A stretch of DNA of 64,000 bases from an uncultured Sphingomonadaceae bacterium (GTDB lineage Bacteria; Pseudomonadota; Alphaproteobacteria; Sphingomonadales; Sphingomonadaceae). A model generated the notes under the pieces. The model had not been told where the DNA came from. It saw only the letters and a program-made list of their open reading frames with translations, and did no database searches. The position numbers and the translations under genes are program-made. The first letter of the stretch is position 1, and each line of letters opens with the position of its first letter. Location: assembly GCA_947501695.1 (NCBI GenBank), contig CANMWO010000003.1:583001-647000 (forward strand), given 5' to 3'. This document shows, one piece after another, positions 20,974 to 31,244 of the stretch.

Positions 20974-21588
20974 ATGTTTACAGGCATAGTTTCCGATATC
21001 GGCACGATTACCAAGGTGGAAGAGCGGGGCGACCTGCGGCTGACCATATCCTGCCAGTATGATATGGGCGGCGTGGACATTGGCGCGTCCATCGCTTGTT
21101 CCGGTGCGTGCTTGACGGTTGTTGATAAAGGGCCAGGCTGGTTTGCGATCGATATCTCGGCGGAAAGCATATCGAAAACCGCGAAAGCCATGTGGTCAGA
21201 GGGGCGCAAACTCAATCTCGAACGTGCGCTGAAGGTTGGTGATGAATTGGGTGGCCATATTGTCACTGGCCATGTTGATGCTGTGGGCGAAGTCGTATCG
21301 ATCGAAAAAGAAGGCGATTCGCATCCGATCCGTATTCACGCGCCCGCCGAAATCGCGGCCTATCTGGCTCCCAAAGGGTCGATTACGGTCGATGGTATCT
21401 CGCTGACTGTTAATACGGTCGATGATCAAGCGGATGGGAGCACAATTTTTGGCCTGAACATCATTCCGCATACAGCCAGCGTCACAACCTTTGCCGACTT
21501 GAAAGCCGGCGATCAGGTCAATCTGGAGATTGATATATTGGCGCGCTATCTGTCACGAATGGAAAAATTGCGCGCCGCTACGGCTTAA
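20974..21588 (+). CDS. ribE: Riboflavin synthase alpha subunit
   Basis: MFTGIVSDIGTITKVEERGDLRLTI; duplicated lumazine-binding domains. Confidence 0.95.
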   Translation: MFTGIVSDIGTITKVEERGDLRLTISCQYDMGGVDIGASIACSGACLTVVDKGPGWFAIDISAESISKTAKAMWSEGRKLNLERALKVGDELGGHIVTGHVDAVGEVVSIEKEGDSHPIRIHAPAEIAAYLAPKGSITVDGISLTVNTVDDQADGSTIFGLNIIPHTASVTTFADLKAGDQVNLEIDILARYLSRMEKLRAATA

Positions 21589-21595
21589 ACTCGCC

Positions 21596-22462
21596 TTAAA
21601 ACGGCAACCATCTCTGCTTCTTGCTGAACTTCATATAGCCAACATTCGCACCTAGCCGCAGTCCCGCACCCAGTCGCACCGGGATCAATACTTTGTCGCC
21701 GCTGCGCAGGTAGCTCACATGAAAGCCGCCGATAAAATAGGCCGCGCCTTCGCCCGCAGGAAAGCGCTGATATAGGTCTTCGGTATCATAGAGATTGTAA
21801 ACAAGCACAAAGCTATTCGCTGCATTGCCGCCGACATCAAAGCCGATCGAGGGGCCAGTCCAATAGACTGGCTTTTCGCCCTCTATCTTGTGGTGCAATT
21901 TGCCAGAACCGTAGCGCAAGCCGACGACAAAGGCGCCAGAGGCTTCGCGTCCAGCAATATAGGCATTGGGGCGGCCTTGTTTTTTCAAAATATCTTCAAT
22001 AACGCCGGCTAGGCCTTTAGCGCCTTTGCCAAACACGCCTTCTGCTGCGCCGATCAGATCGTCGTCTTGATATGTTGTCGCATCATCAACATTGGCAATC
22101 ACATTGCCGTTTTCCACATTGCCGTTTTCGCCGACACCATTTTGATTGTAGCTATTCTCGCTCACAGTATCATCATAGTTGGTGCCATTGTCGACTTGAT
22201 CAGGCTGGACGAGATCGCCGTCTATGTTGTTGTTTACCGTGGTATCCTGCTCTGGAGCAGGGGCTTCGAAATTTCCGTCATAGTCGGGATTATCGAGATC
22301 GGCGTCGATCGCATCATTGGGATCAATCGTCTGGACCTGCGCAAAAGCAGGAGCCATGGTCTGCGAACAGGCCAATGCAGCTACGGCGAATAGGCCAAGC
22401 AGCTTTCTGCCGCCAAGCAACCTCATACCGAGAGTCTCACGGGTAATTTTTTTCACAGACAT
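21596..22462 (-). CDS. DUF1134/EipA-like periplasmic envelope protein
   Basis: Signal peptide (MSVKKITRETLG...PAFAQ); C-terminal YIAGREASGAFVVGLRYGSGKL...GPSIGFDVGGNAANSFVLVYNL typical of DUF1134. Confidence 0.83.
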   Translation of the reverse strand: MSVKKITRETLGMRLLGGRKLLGLFAVAALACSQTMAPAFAQVQTIDPNDAIDADLDNPDYDGNFEAPAPEQDTTVNNNIDGDLVQPDQVDNGTNYDDTVSENSYNQNGVGENGNVENGNVIANVDDATTYQDDDLIGAAEGVFGKGAKGLAGVIEDILKKQGRPNAYIAGREASGAFVVGLRYGSGKLHHKIEGEKPVYWTGPSIGFDVGGNAANSFVLVYNLYDTEDLYQRFPAGEGAAYFIGGFHVSYLRSGDKVLIPVRLGAGLRLGANVGYMKFSKKQRWLPF

Positions 22463-22757
22463 TTCCTTTGGACACGACTTAAACATGGGTAAATTCCTTC
22501 CCATACCAGCCGCTTTCGACAATGGCGTTTCGCGATGACTAGGCAATGAACGGACGATGACCCGAGTCGAATTTACGACCTATTGAGTGTTTTTGCATGG
22601 TTATGGTAAGAATTATTAGTCAGCATACCCTTTGCAGGCTTGTTTCAGTGGCTATTTTTGCCCGACAAGCTCAATCGTTGCAGAGGTCGCCACTTTACCC
22701 ATTGCAGGCAGTGCAATGGGCCGTTATAGCGCTGGACCTTGGCCAAGCCAGTCATGA

Positions 22758-22849
22758 GGACACGTGGGTGAGCGGCTGAAACCACCTCCCTGCTAAGGAG
22801 GCAAGGGCCTCACGGTCCTTCGAGGGTTCGAATCCCTCCGTGTCCTCCA
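22758..22849 (+). tRNA. tRNA-Ser (anticodon GCT), with encoded CCA
   Basis: Acceptor stem GGACACG/CGTGTCC, anticodon stem-loop cctccctGCTaaggagg, long variable arm, T-arm gagggttcgaatccctc, 3' CCA. Confidence 0.93.
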
Positions 22850-22977
22850 TTTATATTATTTCAGAAAGTCTTATATTGTCTCTTAAGGCAATGATTTTGC
22901 TTGATTTTCTGGCTTATGTGATTTTCATGCATTCTTATAATGTTTCATAGAATCCCACAATAATTGTTGGGTAAATT

Positions 22978-23739
22978 GTGGGGCAAATATGGATAGATGA
23001 TGAAATGGGGAAGCCGACTGCACCAAAAATTCGAGATCTGAAAGAGCCAGGTAACTATGGCGACGGTGATGGATTATTTTTGAGAATAGGAGGTTCTGGC
23101 AAAGGATATTGGATTATTCGCTGCCAGATTAACGGACGGCGTCGTGATATTGGCCTTGGCCCACTCAGTCTTATGTCATTGGCCGAAGCTCGCGAGGCAG
23201 CCTATCTGATTCGAAAGGACATCCACAACGGCCTTGATCCGATTGCCGAGCGCAAAAAGGAAAAGCTGGTCATCCCGTCCTTCAGGGACGCTGCGAAACA
23301 GGTTCATGCGGAATACCGTTTGGCGTGGAAGAGTGGCAAGCACCAAAAGCAATGGATAACGACACTCGAAAAACATGTTTTTCCCAAAATTAGCAATCGG
23401 CTAGTCGATGATATTGAAGGACCAGTGATACGGAATGTACTGGCCTCGATATGGCTAACAAAACCGGAAACAGCGCGAAGGGTAAAACAGCGGATCGGAG
23501 TAGTCTTAGGTTGGGCCTATGCAAATGGTTTGCGTGCTTCTGAAGCACCGCTCCGTTCGGTGGGGCGCGGTTTGCCGAAACATCCTAAAAAGCATAATCA
23601 TATTGCAGCAACACCTTATGAGTACTTACCAGAGTTGCTAAAACATCTACACACCAAGGAAAACGTGAGCCGCCTGGCACTGGAGTTCCTGATTCCGACT
23701 GCCACTCGTTCTGGTGAAGTTCGCTCTGTCCATCTTTGA
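22978..23739 (+). pseudogene. Truncated P4-type tyrosine recombinase/integrase (DUF4102-like N-terminal domain), catalytic domain missing
   Basis: IRDLKEPGNYGDGDGLFLRIGGSGKGYWIIRCQINGRRRDIGLGPLSLMSLAEAREAA..., ends at ...LEFLIPTATRSGEVRSVHL*, just after the first catalytic Arg; no H-x-x-R or Tyr motif follows. Confidence 0.87.
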
Positions 23740-24270
23740 AAGAGCATCTCGTTGCCAACGAAACTGATAAGAGTGACTGGGTGTTTTTATAGGATTCTTC
23801 CTTTCGAAGCTATTTGTTTTGTCCAAGCCACCATCTTTTTACAAAGCCCTCAAAGGTCTGGCTAAGGATTTGGCTGCGCCGAACATTATGTAAGGGAAGC
23901 CTCGGTAGTCAATGGCGAACAAGGAGGAGGGGGGGGGCAGGCTAACACAGGACTGCTGAGGCGAGCGGTTGCTGTTCAGGCACCATCCTGACAGCAGTGG
24001 ATTTATGTCAATGAAGCGGATGATTCTTTGGACGATCAAGAAGAAGCCAACGATTAGAACAAAGCAGAAAATTATCTAGATTGATCTGTCTATTACACTT
24101 GGATGCGCGAGGCTTCGATGATTTCAACTCTGGACGTATTTGGATATAGCCTTGTAAGGTTAAAACCCAAGCGCTAAAGACCTCGGAATTCGTAACTAAA
24201 CTTAACGTATCAGCGGCTTCCTAACCACAAGGCTGACGCTTAATCTTTTTATCGAAAACAAACAGCAAGT

Positions 24271-25728
24271 ATGCAAGGTATGAAACCCTCCAAAAGAACG
24301 CTGGGCACAATCGCAGCTAAGTTAACTGCACCAGAAACGCGTTTCTATGCGTTTGTCGCTTTCTTTATGATTGTGTTTTTTACCGGCGGCGGTTCGCGGG
24401 ATGATATTCAATCGTTGCTCCTGTTGCGACCATTCACGATTCTGTTTTGCGCTTATGCGCTGACCGTAAAGGCCACTGAACAATGGAAAGGGCGGACGTA
24501 TCCGCTCTTTATTGCAGGCGCTTTGTTGGTGCTAATGATTCTTCAACTGATACCTCTGCCACCTTCTATCTGGATTGCAATGCCAGGCCGCCAGATATTT
24601 GCTGACATTGCCAATATCGCTGGGATTGAGCAGCCATGGCGACCTCTAACCTTGTCGCCGTCGAGAACGCTGAATAGCTTGTTCTCCCTTGCAGTGCCGA
24701 TTGCCGCGATGATGCTCTATCTTAATCTTGACCGCGAGTATCGTAAACGGGCTGTGCCCTTAATTGTTATACTCTGCGCGATCAGTGCGCTGTGGGCAAT
24801 TCTTCAAATCGTCGGCCCTGCTCGCGGCCCTTTATATATTTATCGGATAACCAATTTCGGCACCGGAGTAGGTCTTTTTGCGAACCGCAATCATCAGGCA
24901 GTGGTGCTAACCGCTGGTATTGTAATGCTAGGTTGGTACGCGGCTTCATTGAAACCTCGCGTCAAGCAAGCGACATTGAAATTTTACGGGAGTATGGCTA
25001 CTATTCTCGTTTTTGTCCCACTGATTTTTTTGACCGGTTCGCGGGCCGGATTGCTTCTAATGGTGCCAGCTCTAATTCTGGCTTTGTTTTTCATATACGT
25101 CGGAGACTATAATGCGGATCGCTTCCATCGAAGAGATAGGCCCCACCGTCGTAAAACCAATTTATTTTCTCGTCGCGGATTGATCTTAGTTATTAGCTTG
25201 GTCGTAATCACAGGGATTGCTGTCTCGTCGGTCCTGCTTTCACGTTCACTGGCGTTTGACCGGCTTTTAGATGTTAATAAAGTCGATGAACTGCGTTTGC
25301 AGCTTTTGCCAACATTGTTCGCAATGTTGAAAGACTATTTTCCGTGGGGAAGCGGGTTCGGTTCATTCGAGCATGTCTATAAGATTTATGAACCGCTGAA
25401 TCTCCTGAACTTAAGTTATTTGAACCAAGCTCATAATGACTGGCTGCAATTTCTTATCGAGGGTGGCGTTTCGGCTCTTTTGATTGCGATCTGTGCTTTT
25501 CTTTGGTTTGCGTTTCATTTATTTCGACTAGCTAAAAATTGGCGTGGTTCCGGCCAGTCTAAATATCGCGCACTAATGTGCGCTATGGTGATATTGTTTT
25601 TTCTGGCAGCCAGTATTGGCGACTATCCTCTGCGCGTGCCTTCAATAATGGCAATATTTGCGGTTTTGATCTCAGTTTTCAATGACAGTGTTCGTTCTGT
25701 TCAGCGACACGACATTAATCAGCTTTAA
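24271..25728 (+). CDS. O-antigen ligase/Wzy_C family membrane protein (EPS cluster)
   Basis: Multi-TM; GVGLFANRNHQAVVLTAG, GSRAGLLLMVPALI, YLNQAHNDWLQFLIEGG are typical of the WaaL/Wzy superfamily. Confidence 0.87.
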   Translation: MQGMKPSKRTLGTIAAKLTAPETRFYAFVAFFMIVFFTGGGSRDDIQSLLLLRPFTILFCAYALTVKATEQWKGRTYPLFIAGALLVLMILQLIPLPPSIWIAMPGRQIFADIANIAGIEQPWRPLTLSPSRTLNSLFSLAVPIAAMMLYLNLDREYRKRAVPLIVILCAISALWAILQIVGPARGPLYIYRITNFGTGVGLFANRNHQAVVLTAGIVMLGWYAASLKPRVKQATLKFYGSMATILVFVPLIFLTGSRAGLLLMVPALILALFFIYVGDYNADRFHRRDRPHRRKTNLFSRRGLILVISLVVITGIAVSSVLLSRSLAFDRLLDVNKVDELRLQLLPTLFAMLKDYFPWGSGFGSFEHVYKIYEPLNLLNLSYLNQAHNDWLQFLIEGGVSALLIAICAFLWFAFHLFRLAKNWRGSGQSKYRALMCAMVILFFLAASIGDYPLRVPSIMAIFAVLISVFNDSVRSVQRHDINQL

Positions 25729-25835
25729 AGCGAATCAGCAAATCGCTTTCAAAATCAGCATTTTCTGTAGTGAACGGTTTACGTGTGAAATCGCTTAGTC
25801 TAACGGAGATCAATAATGATGGATTATATTTTACA

Positions 25836-26546
25836 ATGATAAAGCTATGTTCGCTGTTGTTTATATTGCTTCTCCTGCCATCTTGTGCAGGACAGACTGT
25901 TTTGGGAGGGGGGAGCGATGTTTCCGTGGTCTCTACTGCGGGCCTGCCGGAGCCGACACGTGGTGATCTGCTGAGTTCCAATCGTCCTTATTTGATTGGT
26001 CCTTTCGATAAGCTGAAGATCGATGTTTTTGGTATCGAAGATTTAAGCAAGGAAGTGCAGATTGACGCAAGCGGGCGTTTGTCGTTTCCTTTGATCGGTG
26101 TCGTCGAGGCTTCCGGCTTAACGCCGGGGGAGCTTGCCGATGAAATTGAAGGCCGCCTTCAGGGGCGCTATGTCCGTAATCCTGAAGTGACTGTTAATCT
26201 GGAAGAGACCGTTAGTCAGGTGATTACGGTCGATGGGCAAGTTGACAAGCCAGGACTTTATCCGGTTATCGGACGAATGACGCTGATGCGAGCGGTCGCC
26301 ACTGCCGGCGGTACTGGGGAATTTGCCAAATTAGATGATGTTGTAATTTTCCGAACTGTAGATGGTAAGCAACTTGCGGGCCTGTATAATCTCAAAGCCA
26401 TAAGGCGAGGGAACTACGGTGATCCGGAAGTATTTGCTAATGATGTTATCGTCGTTGGCGATTCTCAGGCTAGGCGTTTGTTCAAGACTATTATTGAGGC
26501 GTCGCCACTCATTACTACGCCTCTGATTATCTTGTTCAGACGATAA
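25836..26546 (+). CDS. Polysaccharide export lipoprotein (Wza/OPX family)
   Basis: Lipobox LLLPSC; GPFDKLKIDVFGIEDLSKEVQIDASGRLSFPLIGVVEASGLTPGELADEI; SLBB-like domain; start at 25836. Confidence 0.92.
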   Translation: MIKLCSLLFILLLLPSCAGQTVLGGGSDVSVVSTAGLPEPTRGDLLSSNRPYLIGPFDKLKIDVFGIEDLSKEVQIDASGRLSFPLIGVVEASGLTPGELADEIEGRLQGRYVRNPEVTVNLEETVSQVITVDGQVDKPGLYPVIGRMTLMRAVATAGGTGEFAKLDDVVIFRTVDGKQLAGLYNLKAIRRGNYGDPEVFANDVIVVGDSQARRLFKTIIEASPLITTPLIILFRR

Positions 26547-26582
26547 TACACCTTAATGATGCTGCTAGGTTTTGAGATTTAA

Positions 26583-28772
26583 ATGAACAGTATGACTGAA
26601 AAAAACGAGCAACTTGCTGTGGGCTACGACCCATATGATGACATGGCTCATGAAACTCCAATATTGATCCAATATTGGCAGGCCGTTTTGCGCCACAAAA
26701 TCGCAATTGCTGCAATTCTTGCGGTCTGTGTTGCTCTTGGTATCATTATTACGTTGTTAACGACCCCGTATTTCACCTCTACCTCTCGAATAGAAATCAG
26801 CCGTGAGCAAGATAAGGTTACTAATGTCGAAGGTGTCACCGGCTCAGATGGGGCTGGTCAAAATCTTGAATTTTATCAAACACAATATTCTTTGCTCGAA
26901 TCCCGTTCGTTAGCAGAGCGGGTTGTTCGAGCTAAAAACCTAGCATCGAGAGATGTGTTTTTTGAAACTTTTGGAGTTGATCCGAACGATTCCGGTATTT
27001 TGTCAGATGCTCCGAAGGCACAATCTGCTGCGCAGAGAAATTTACGCCTGAAGCTTGCTGTAGATCTACTGCAAGAACAGGTCAGTGTTTCGCCTATACG
27101 CGGATCCAGCTTAGTAGATGTCAATTTTGAAAGTCCCAGCTCTAACTTGTCAGCCGAAATTGCGAATGCTTGGATCGAAGAGTTTATCGCGTCCAATCTC
27201 GACCGGCGGTTTAATTCAACTGCAGATGCTAGAAAATTTCTTGAAGAGCAGCTGGCTGAACTCAAGCAGCGACTTGAGGATTCCGAACGGAACCTATCTA
27301 GCTATGCTGACAATAAGGAAATTATTACCTTATCGTCCGAGCAGACGCCTGAGGGCAAAACCGTTTCGCAAAGAACTCTGGCCTCAGCCAATTTAGAAGC
27401 GCTCAATGCTGAACTTGCGCAAGCAACCGCGGACCGTATCTTAGCGGAAAGTGAAGCCAAGCAACGGTCAGGCAATAAAATTGCATTAGCCAATATTCCA
27501 CTCAATAGCCTTCGAGAAGAGCGTGCAAAGGCACAGGCCGAATATGCGAAGTTATTGGTTCAGTTTGAGCCTGAATATCCAGCAGCGAAAGCGATTGAAT
27601 CCCAGATTTCCGCTCTAAACAAAAGTATTGCGGCTGAAGAAACTCGATCACGGACGGGAACATCTGCTCGGTTCAGCGAAGCCTTGGAGAGAGAACAAAA
27701 ATTGCGCGCTCAGGTCAATCGGCTGAAGCGCCAGTTTAGCGGTGAGAGGCGAGACTCGATTCAGTATAATATTTTCCAACGCGAAGTGGATACAAACCGG
27801 CAACTTTATGATGGTTTATTGCAGCGGTACAAAGAAATCGGCGTGGCAGGCGTTGGAACTAATAATATTTCCATTGTGGATCGCGCGCAACCTGCGGAAC
27901 GCCCTTCAAGCCCGAACCTTATTCTTAATGTAGCGTTGGCTTTATTGGGAGGTTTGGGATTAGCCGCGACTTACGTGTTTACAATGGAGCAAATCGACCA
28001 AACCGTCAAAGACCCTAGTGACCTCAAATCTAAACTTGGCATCGCTCCACTGGGTTCGATACCGGATTTCGAGAAGACGGATATATTGCAAAGCCTAACC
28101 GATAAAAAGTCAGTTGCTTGGGAAGCCTATCTTTCTATCCGAACCAGCCTATCTTTCCTGACTGACCATGGGGTGCCAAGGTCGTTTCTGCTTACCAGCA
28201 CCCGGCCAAACGAAGGAAAAAGTACGTCGGCACTGGCTCTGGCGGCGGTATTGGCGAGCACTGGGAAGCGTATTTTACTTATTGATGGAGATATGCGTAA
28301 CCCCTCGCTTCATCAAATGCTTGGGAAAGAAAATACCGCTGGATTAAGTAATAATCTATCCGGCGCGGACGATCTCTCGCAACTAATTCAGGAGAAAACC
28401 GACTACGGCTTCGATGCTATGACGGCAGGGCCGATACCTCCAAATGCTGCGGAACTATTGAGCAGTTCCAGGATGCGCGATTTGATAAACAGATTGGGAG
28501 AAATTTACGATACAGTTATCGTTGATGCGCCGCCCGTTCTGGGATTGGCTGATATCCCATTATTATCAGAATCGGTTGAGGGCGTTATTTACACAATAGA
28601 AGCCGGTGGTGTTAAAATGCGCGGCATTCAATCGGCCATTCAGCGTGTCCGTAGTTCACGCGCGCACATATTCGGTGGGATTGTAACAAAAGTTCAATCG
28701 CAAGATTCGGGTTATGGATATGGCTATGCATATCAATATACCTATGGAAATAAGGCATCGGCAGAGGATTAG
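26583..28772 (+). CDS. Polysaccharide co-polymerase / tyrosine autokinase (Wzc/GumC-like)
   Basis: Wzz domain, coiled coil, Walker A (TSTRPNEGKSTSALALA), Walker A' (ILLIDGDMRNPS), C-terminal Tyr-rich tail GYGYGYAYQYTYG. Confidence 0.94.
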   Translation: MNSMTEKNEQLAVGYDPYDDMAHETPILIQYWQAVLRHKIAIAAILAVCVALGIIITLLTTPYFTSTSRIEISREQDKVTNVEGVTGSDGAGQNLEFYQTQYSLLESRSLAERVVRAKNLASRDVFFETFGVDPNDSGILSDAPKAQSAAQRNLRLKLAVDLLQEQVSVSPIRGSSLVDVNFESPSSNLSAEIANAWIEEFIASNLDRRFNSTADARKFLEEQLAELKQRLEDSERNLSSYADNKEIITLSSEQTPEGKTVSQRTLASANLEALNAELAQATADRILAESEAKQRSGNKIALANIPLNSLREERAKAQAEYAKLLVQFEPEYPAAKAIESQISALNKSIAAEETRSRTGTSARFSEALEREQKLRAQVNRLKRQFSGERRDSIQYNIFQREVDTNRQLYDGLLQRYKEIGVAGVGTNNISIVDRAQPAERPSSPNLILNVALALLGGLGLAATYVFTMEQIDQTVKDPSDLKSKLGIAPLGSIPDFEKTDILQSLTDKKSVAWEAYLSIRTSLSFLTDHGVPRSFLLTSTRPNEGKSTSALALAAVLASTGKRILLIDGDMRNPSLHQMLGKENTAGLSNNLSGADDLSQLIQEKTDYGFDAMTAGPIPPNAAELLSSSRMRDLINRLGEIYDTVIVDAPPVLGLADIPLLSESVEGVIYTIEAGGVKMRGIQSAIQRVRSSRAHIFGGIVTKVQSQDSGYGYGYAYQYTYGNKASAED

Positions 28773-28795
28773 GGCAGTGTCAGGTCAATGAATCT

Positions 28796-29974
28796 ATGTT
28801 GAAAAACCTTTTGATTTGGCTTGTGGCTGTCGCGCTCTCGATTGGAACTGGTGTCACTGCGTTGGGCGCGATTGCCAAAAATAAAACCCCTGAATTAGGG
28901 CTTTCTCTTTTTCCAAAAAATGGGTTTGCAGCGGAAACGGCGGCTGCAGACTTAACCAAAGCATCGATTGCAAAGAATGCTGGAAAGTTTCCTAGTGGGA
29001 TCCGCTCTGGATGGAATACTTTGGCACTGAAAGCATTTTATTCCGAACCTGTCGTTCCTGATGCGATTGCTGTGATAGCATTGTCACATACAGAAGATGT
29101 TCGCGCCGAATTGATGCGAAAGGCATTTGAGCTTTCACGACGCCAACAGCTCGTAACTGGATGGCTGATTGCAGATAGTGTGAATCGAGATGATATCTCG
29201 ACTCTTTTAACATATTACGATACGGCCATGCGAACGAGTAATTCTGTCACTGAGGTGGTTATTCCTGTGATGGCGGCTGCTTTGGCAGATGAGAATTTGG
29301 TAAAACCCTTTGAATCGATATTGAATGACAATCCTCCTTGGGCGGGGCGGTTTTGGCGGCAAGTCGTCATTTCACCGGAATCGGTTGTTAATGCGGCTGA
29401 TCTTCGGCAGAAGCTGCATGATCCGGAAGAGCCAACCGGTGTTTATCAGGACACCGCTCTGATCGCCGCACTTATTCAAGGCCGTCAGTTCGGAAAAGCC
29501 GAACATCTCTATGAAAAATTGTCCCCGCAGAAAAAAGATGTTGGATTGGTAAGAAATTCGGAGTTTGTTTTTCCATCATCATACGCCCCTTTCGATTGGC
29601 AATTGTTTTCGACGGGCGAATATGGAGCAGTGATTGACGAAGGTAGCTTGAATTTAAGCGCTGTTCGGAGCGCAGGCGGCTTATTTGCTCGGCAACTGGT
29701 TCGACTGCCCGACAGCCTGTTAAATCTCGAAGTCACGCTCGCTGATGAATTACCAAAAGATGCCATATTTTCTTTGGAGTTATCCTGTGCAGAGCGCGTC
29801 GACAACAGACCGGCCACTGTAAAAATCTCGTTAGATCGTAAAACGGTCGTTCGAAAAATCAGCAATCAGCTATCGTCATGTGAATTCTACTGGTTAAATA
29901 TTTTGGGGCGATCGTCTGAATTTGGAGAAGGATTCGATGTCACAATTGATTCAATCAAGCTGCGTGCCGGATGA
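28796..29974 (+). CDS. Uncharacterised EPS-cluster protein: signal anchor, repeat-like helical region, C-terminal beta-rich domain
   Basis: 392 aa in the EPS operon; no catalytic motif recognised. Confidence 0.65.
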   Translation: MLKNLLIWLVAVALSIGTGVTALGAIAKNKTPELGLSLFPKNGFAAETAAADLTKASIAKNAGKFPSGIRSGWNTLALKAFYSEPVVPDAIAVIALSHTEDVRAELMRKAFELSRRQQLVTGWLIADSVNRDDISTLLTYYDTAMRTSNSVTEVVIPVMAAALADENLVKPFESILNDNPPWAGRFWRQVVISPESVVNAADLRQKLHDPEEPTGVYQDTALIAALIQGRQFGKAEHLYEKLSPQKKDVGLVRNSEFVFPSSYAPFDWQLFSTGEYGAVIDEGSLNLSAVRSAGGLFARQLVRLPDSLLNLEVTLADELPKDAIFSLELSCAERVDNRPATVKISLDRKTVVRKISNQLSSCEFYWLNILGRSSEFGEGFDVTIDSIKLRAG

Positions 29975-29983
29975 ATTCTGTTC

Positions 29984-30574
29984 ATGCTGAAACGATTTTT
30001 TGATATTGTTGCGTCGGTCATTGGACTAATTTCTTTGGCACCAATATTCCTCCTCATCGGACTTCTCGTAAGAGTTAATCTGGGAGCACCAGTCTTTTTT
30101 GTACAAGAGCGCCCTGGGCTTAATGGCGAGCCCTTTAAAATGATCAAATTTCGGACTATGAAAGACCTGATCGGAGGGAACGGCGAACGGCTACCAGATG
30201 GAGACCGCTTGACAGGTTTTGGTCGTTTGCTTCGCAGCACTAGTTTGGATGAGCTTCCTGGGCTGTGGAGCGTTTTGAAAGGCGATATGGCTTTGATCGG
30301 TCCGCGTCCATTGCTTATGGAATATATTCCTTTGTATAATTCCGAACAGAATCGCCGTCATGATGTACGACCAGGAATTACCGGTTGGGCACAAGTGAAC
30401 GGCCGCAATGCTATAAGTTGGGAAGAAAAATTCGCAGCTGACTTATGGTATGTCGATAATCAGTCGCTAATGCTGGATTTCAAAATCTTAGCGATGACAA
30501 TTATCAAGGTGCTCAAAAGGGATGACATCGACGCAGATGGGGAAGCAACCATGTCGAAATTTACTGGGAGCTAA
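29984..30574 (+). CDS. Small (monotopic) polyprenyl-phosphate phosphoglycosyltransferase, PglC-like
   Basis: MLKRFFDIVASVIGLISLAPIFLLIGLLVRVNLGAPVFFVQERPGLNGEPFKMIKFRTM...STSLDELPGLWSVLKGDMALIGPRPLL...RPGITGWAQVNGRN. Confidence 0.93.
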   Translation: MLKRFFDIVASVIGLISLAPIFLLIGLLVRVNLGAPVFFVQERPGLNGEPFKMIKFRTMKDLIGGNGERLPDGDRLTGFGRLLRSTSLDELPGLWSVLKGDMALIGPRPLLMEYIPLYNSEQNRRHDVRPGITGWAQVNGRNAISWEEKFAADLWYVDNQSLMLDFKILAMTIIKVLKRDDIDADGEATMSKFTGS

Positions 30575-30576
30575 CT

Positions 30577-31230
30577 ATGGATAATACACCAATTTATGCG
30601 GCATATGGAAAAAGTGGTTTTGGACGCGAAGTTATGCCGATTGTTGTCGAACAATTTGGTCGCGAAGAGCAATCGGTATCAGTATTCATAGATGACGGAA
30701 AAACTGATGAAGCGGTGAACGGGCACAGCGTCTGGAGCTTTGAAGAACTAGAGGCCCACCCGTCACTCAAAAAGAAAATAGTCATTGCGATCGCGGACGG
30801 GAGGGTACGCGAAGAATTAGCCAATAAATGCGCGGCGGCCAATATCGGGTTTATGTCCGTTGTCGCAAGCAACCATCTCAGAATGGACAATTGTATGGTT
30901 GGAGAAGGAGCCATTTTCTGTCCTTTCACAACTCTCACGAGCAATATTGTGATAGGCGTTCATTTCCAGTGCAATATCTATAGCTACATAGCACATGATT
31001 GCGTGATTGGTGATTTTGTAACATTTGCACCGGGCGTCAAATGCAATGGCAATGTCCATATTGAAGATCATGCCTATATTGGTACTGGCGCAATCCTGAA
31101 ACAGGGAACATCAGATTTGCCCTTGCGCATTGGTAGGGGGGCTGTTGTGGGAATGGGCGCGGTGGTCACGAAAGATGTAGCGCCTGGCGCTATTGTGGTT
31201 GGTAATCCCGCTCGTCCACTGGCTAAATAA
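30577..31230 (+). CDS. NeuD/PglD-like sugar O/N-acyltransferase
   Basis: N-terminal Rossmann-like domain plus C-terminal hexapeptide repeats ending GMGAVVTKDVAPGAIVVGNPARPL. Confidence 0.88.
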   Translation: MDNTPIYAAYGKSGFGREVMPIVVEQFGREEQSVSVFIDDGKTDEAVNGHSVWSFEELEAHPSLKKKIVIAIADGRVREELANKCAAANIGFMSVVASNHLRMDNCMVGEGAIFCPFTTLTSNIVIGVHFQCNIYSYIAHDCVIGDFVTFAPGVKCNGNVHIEDHAYIGTGAILKQGTSDLPLRIGRGAVVGMGAVVTKDVAPGAIVVGNPARPLAK

Positions 31231-31244
31231 AACCTCTCAAAAGT

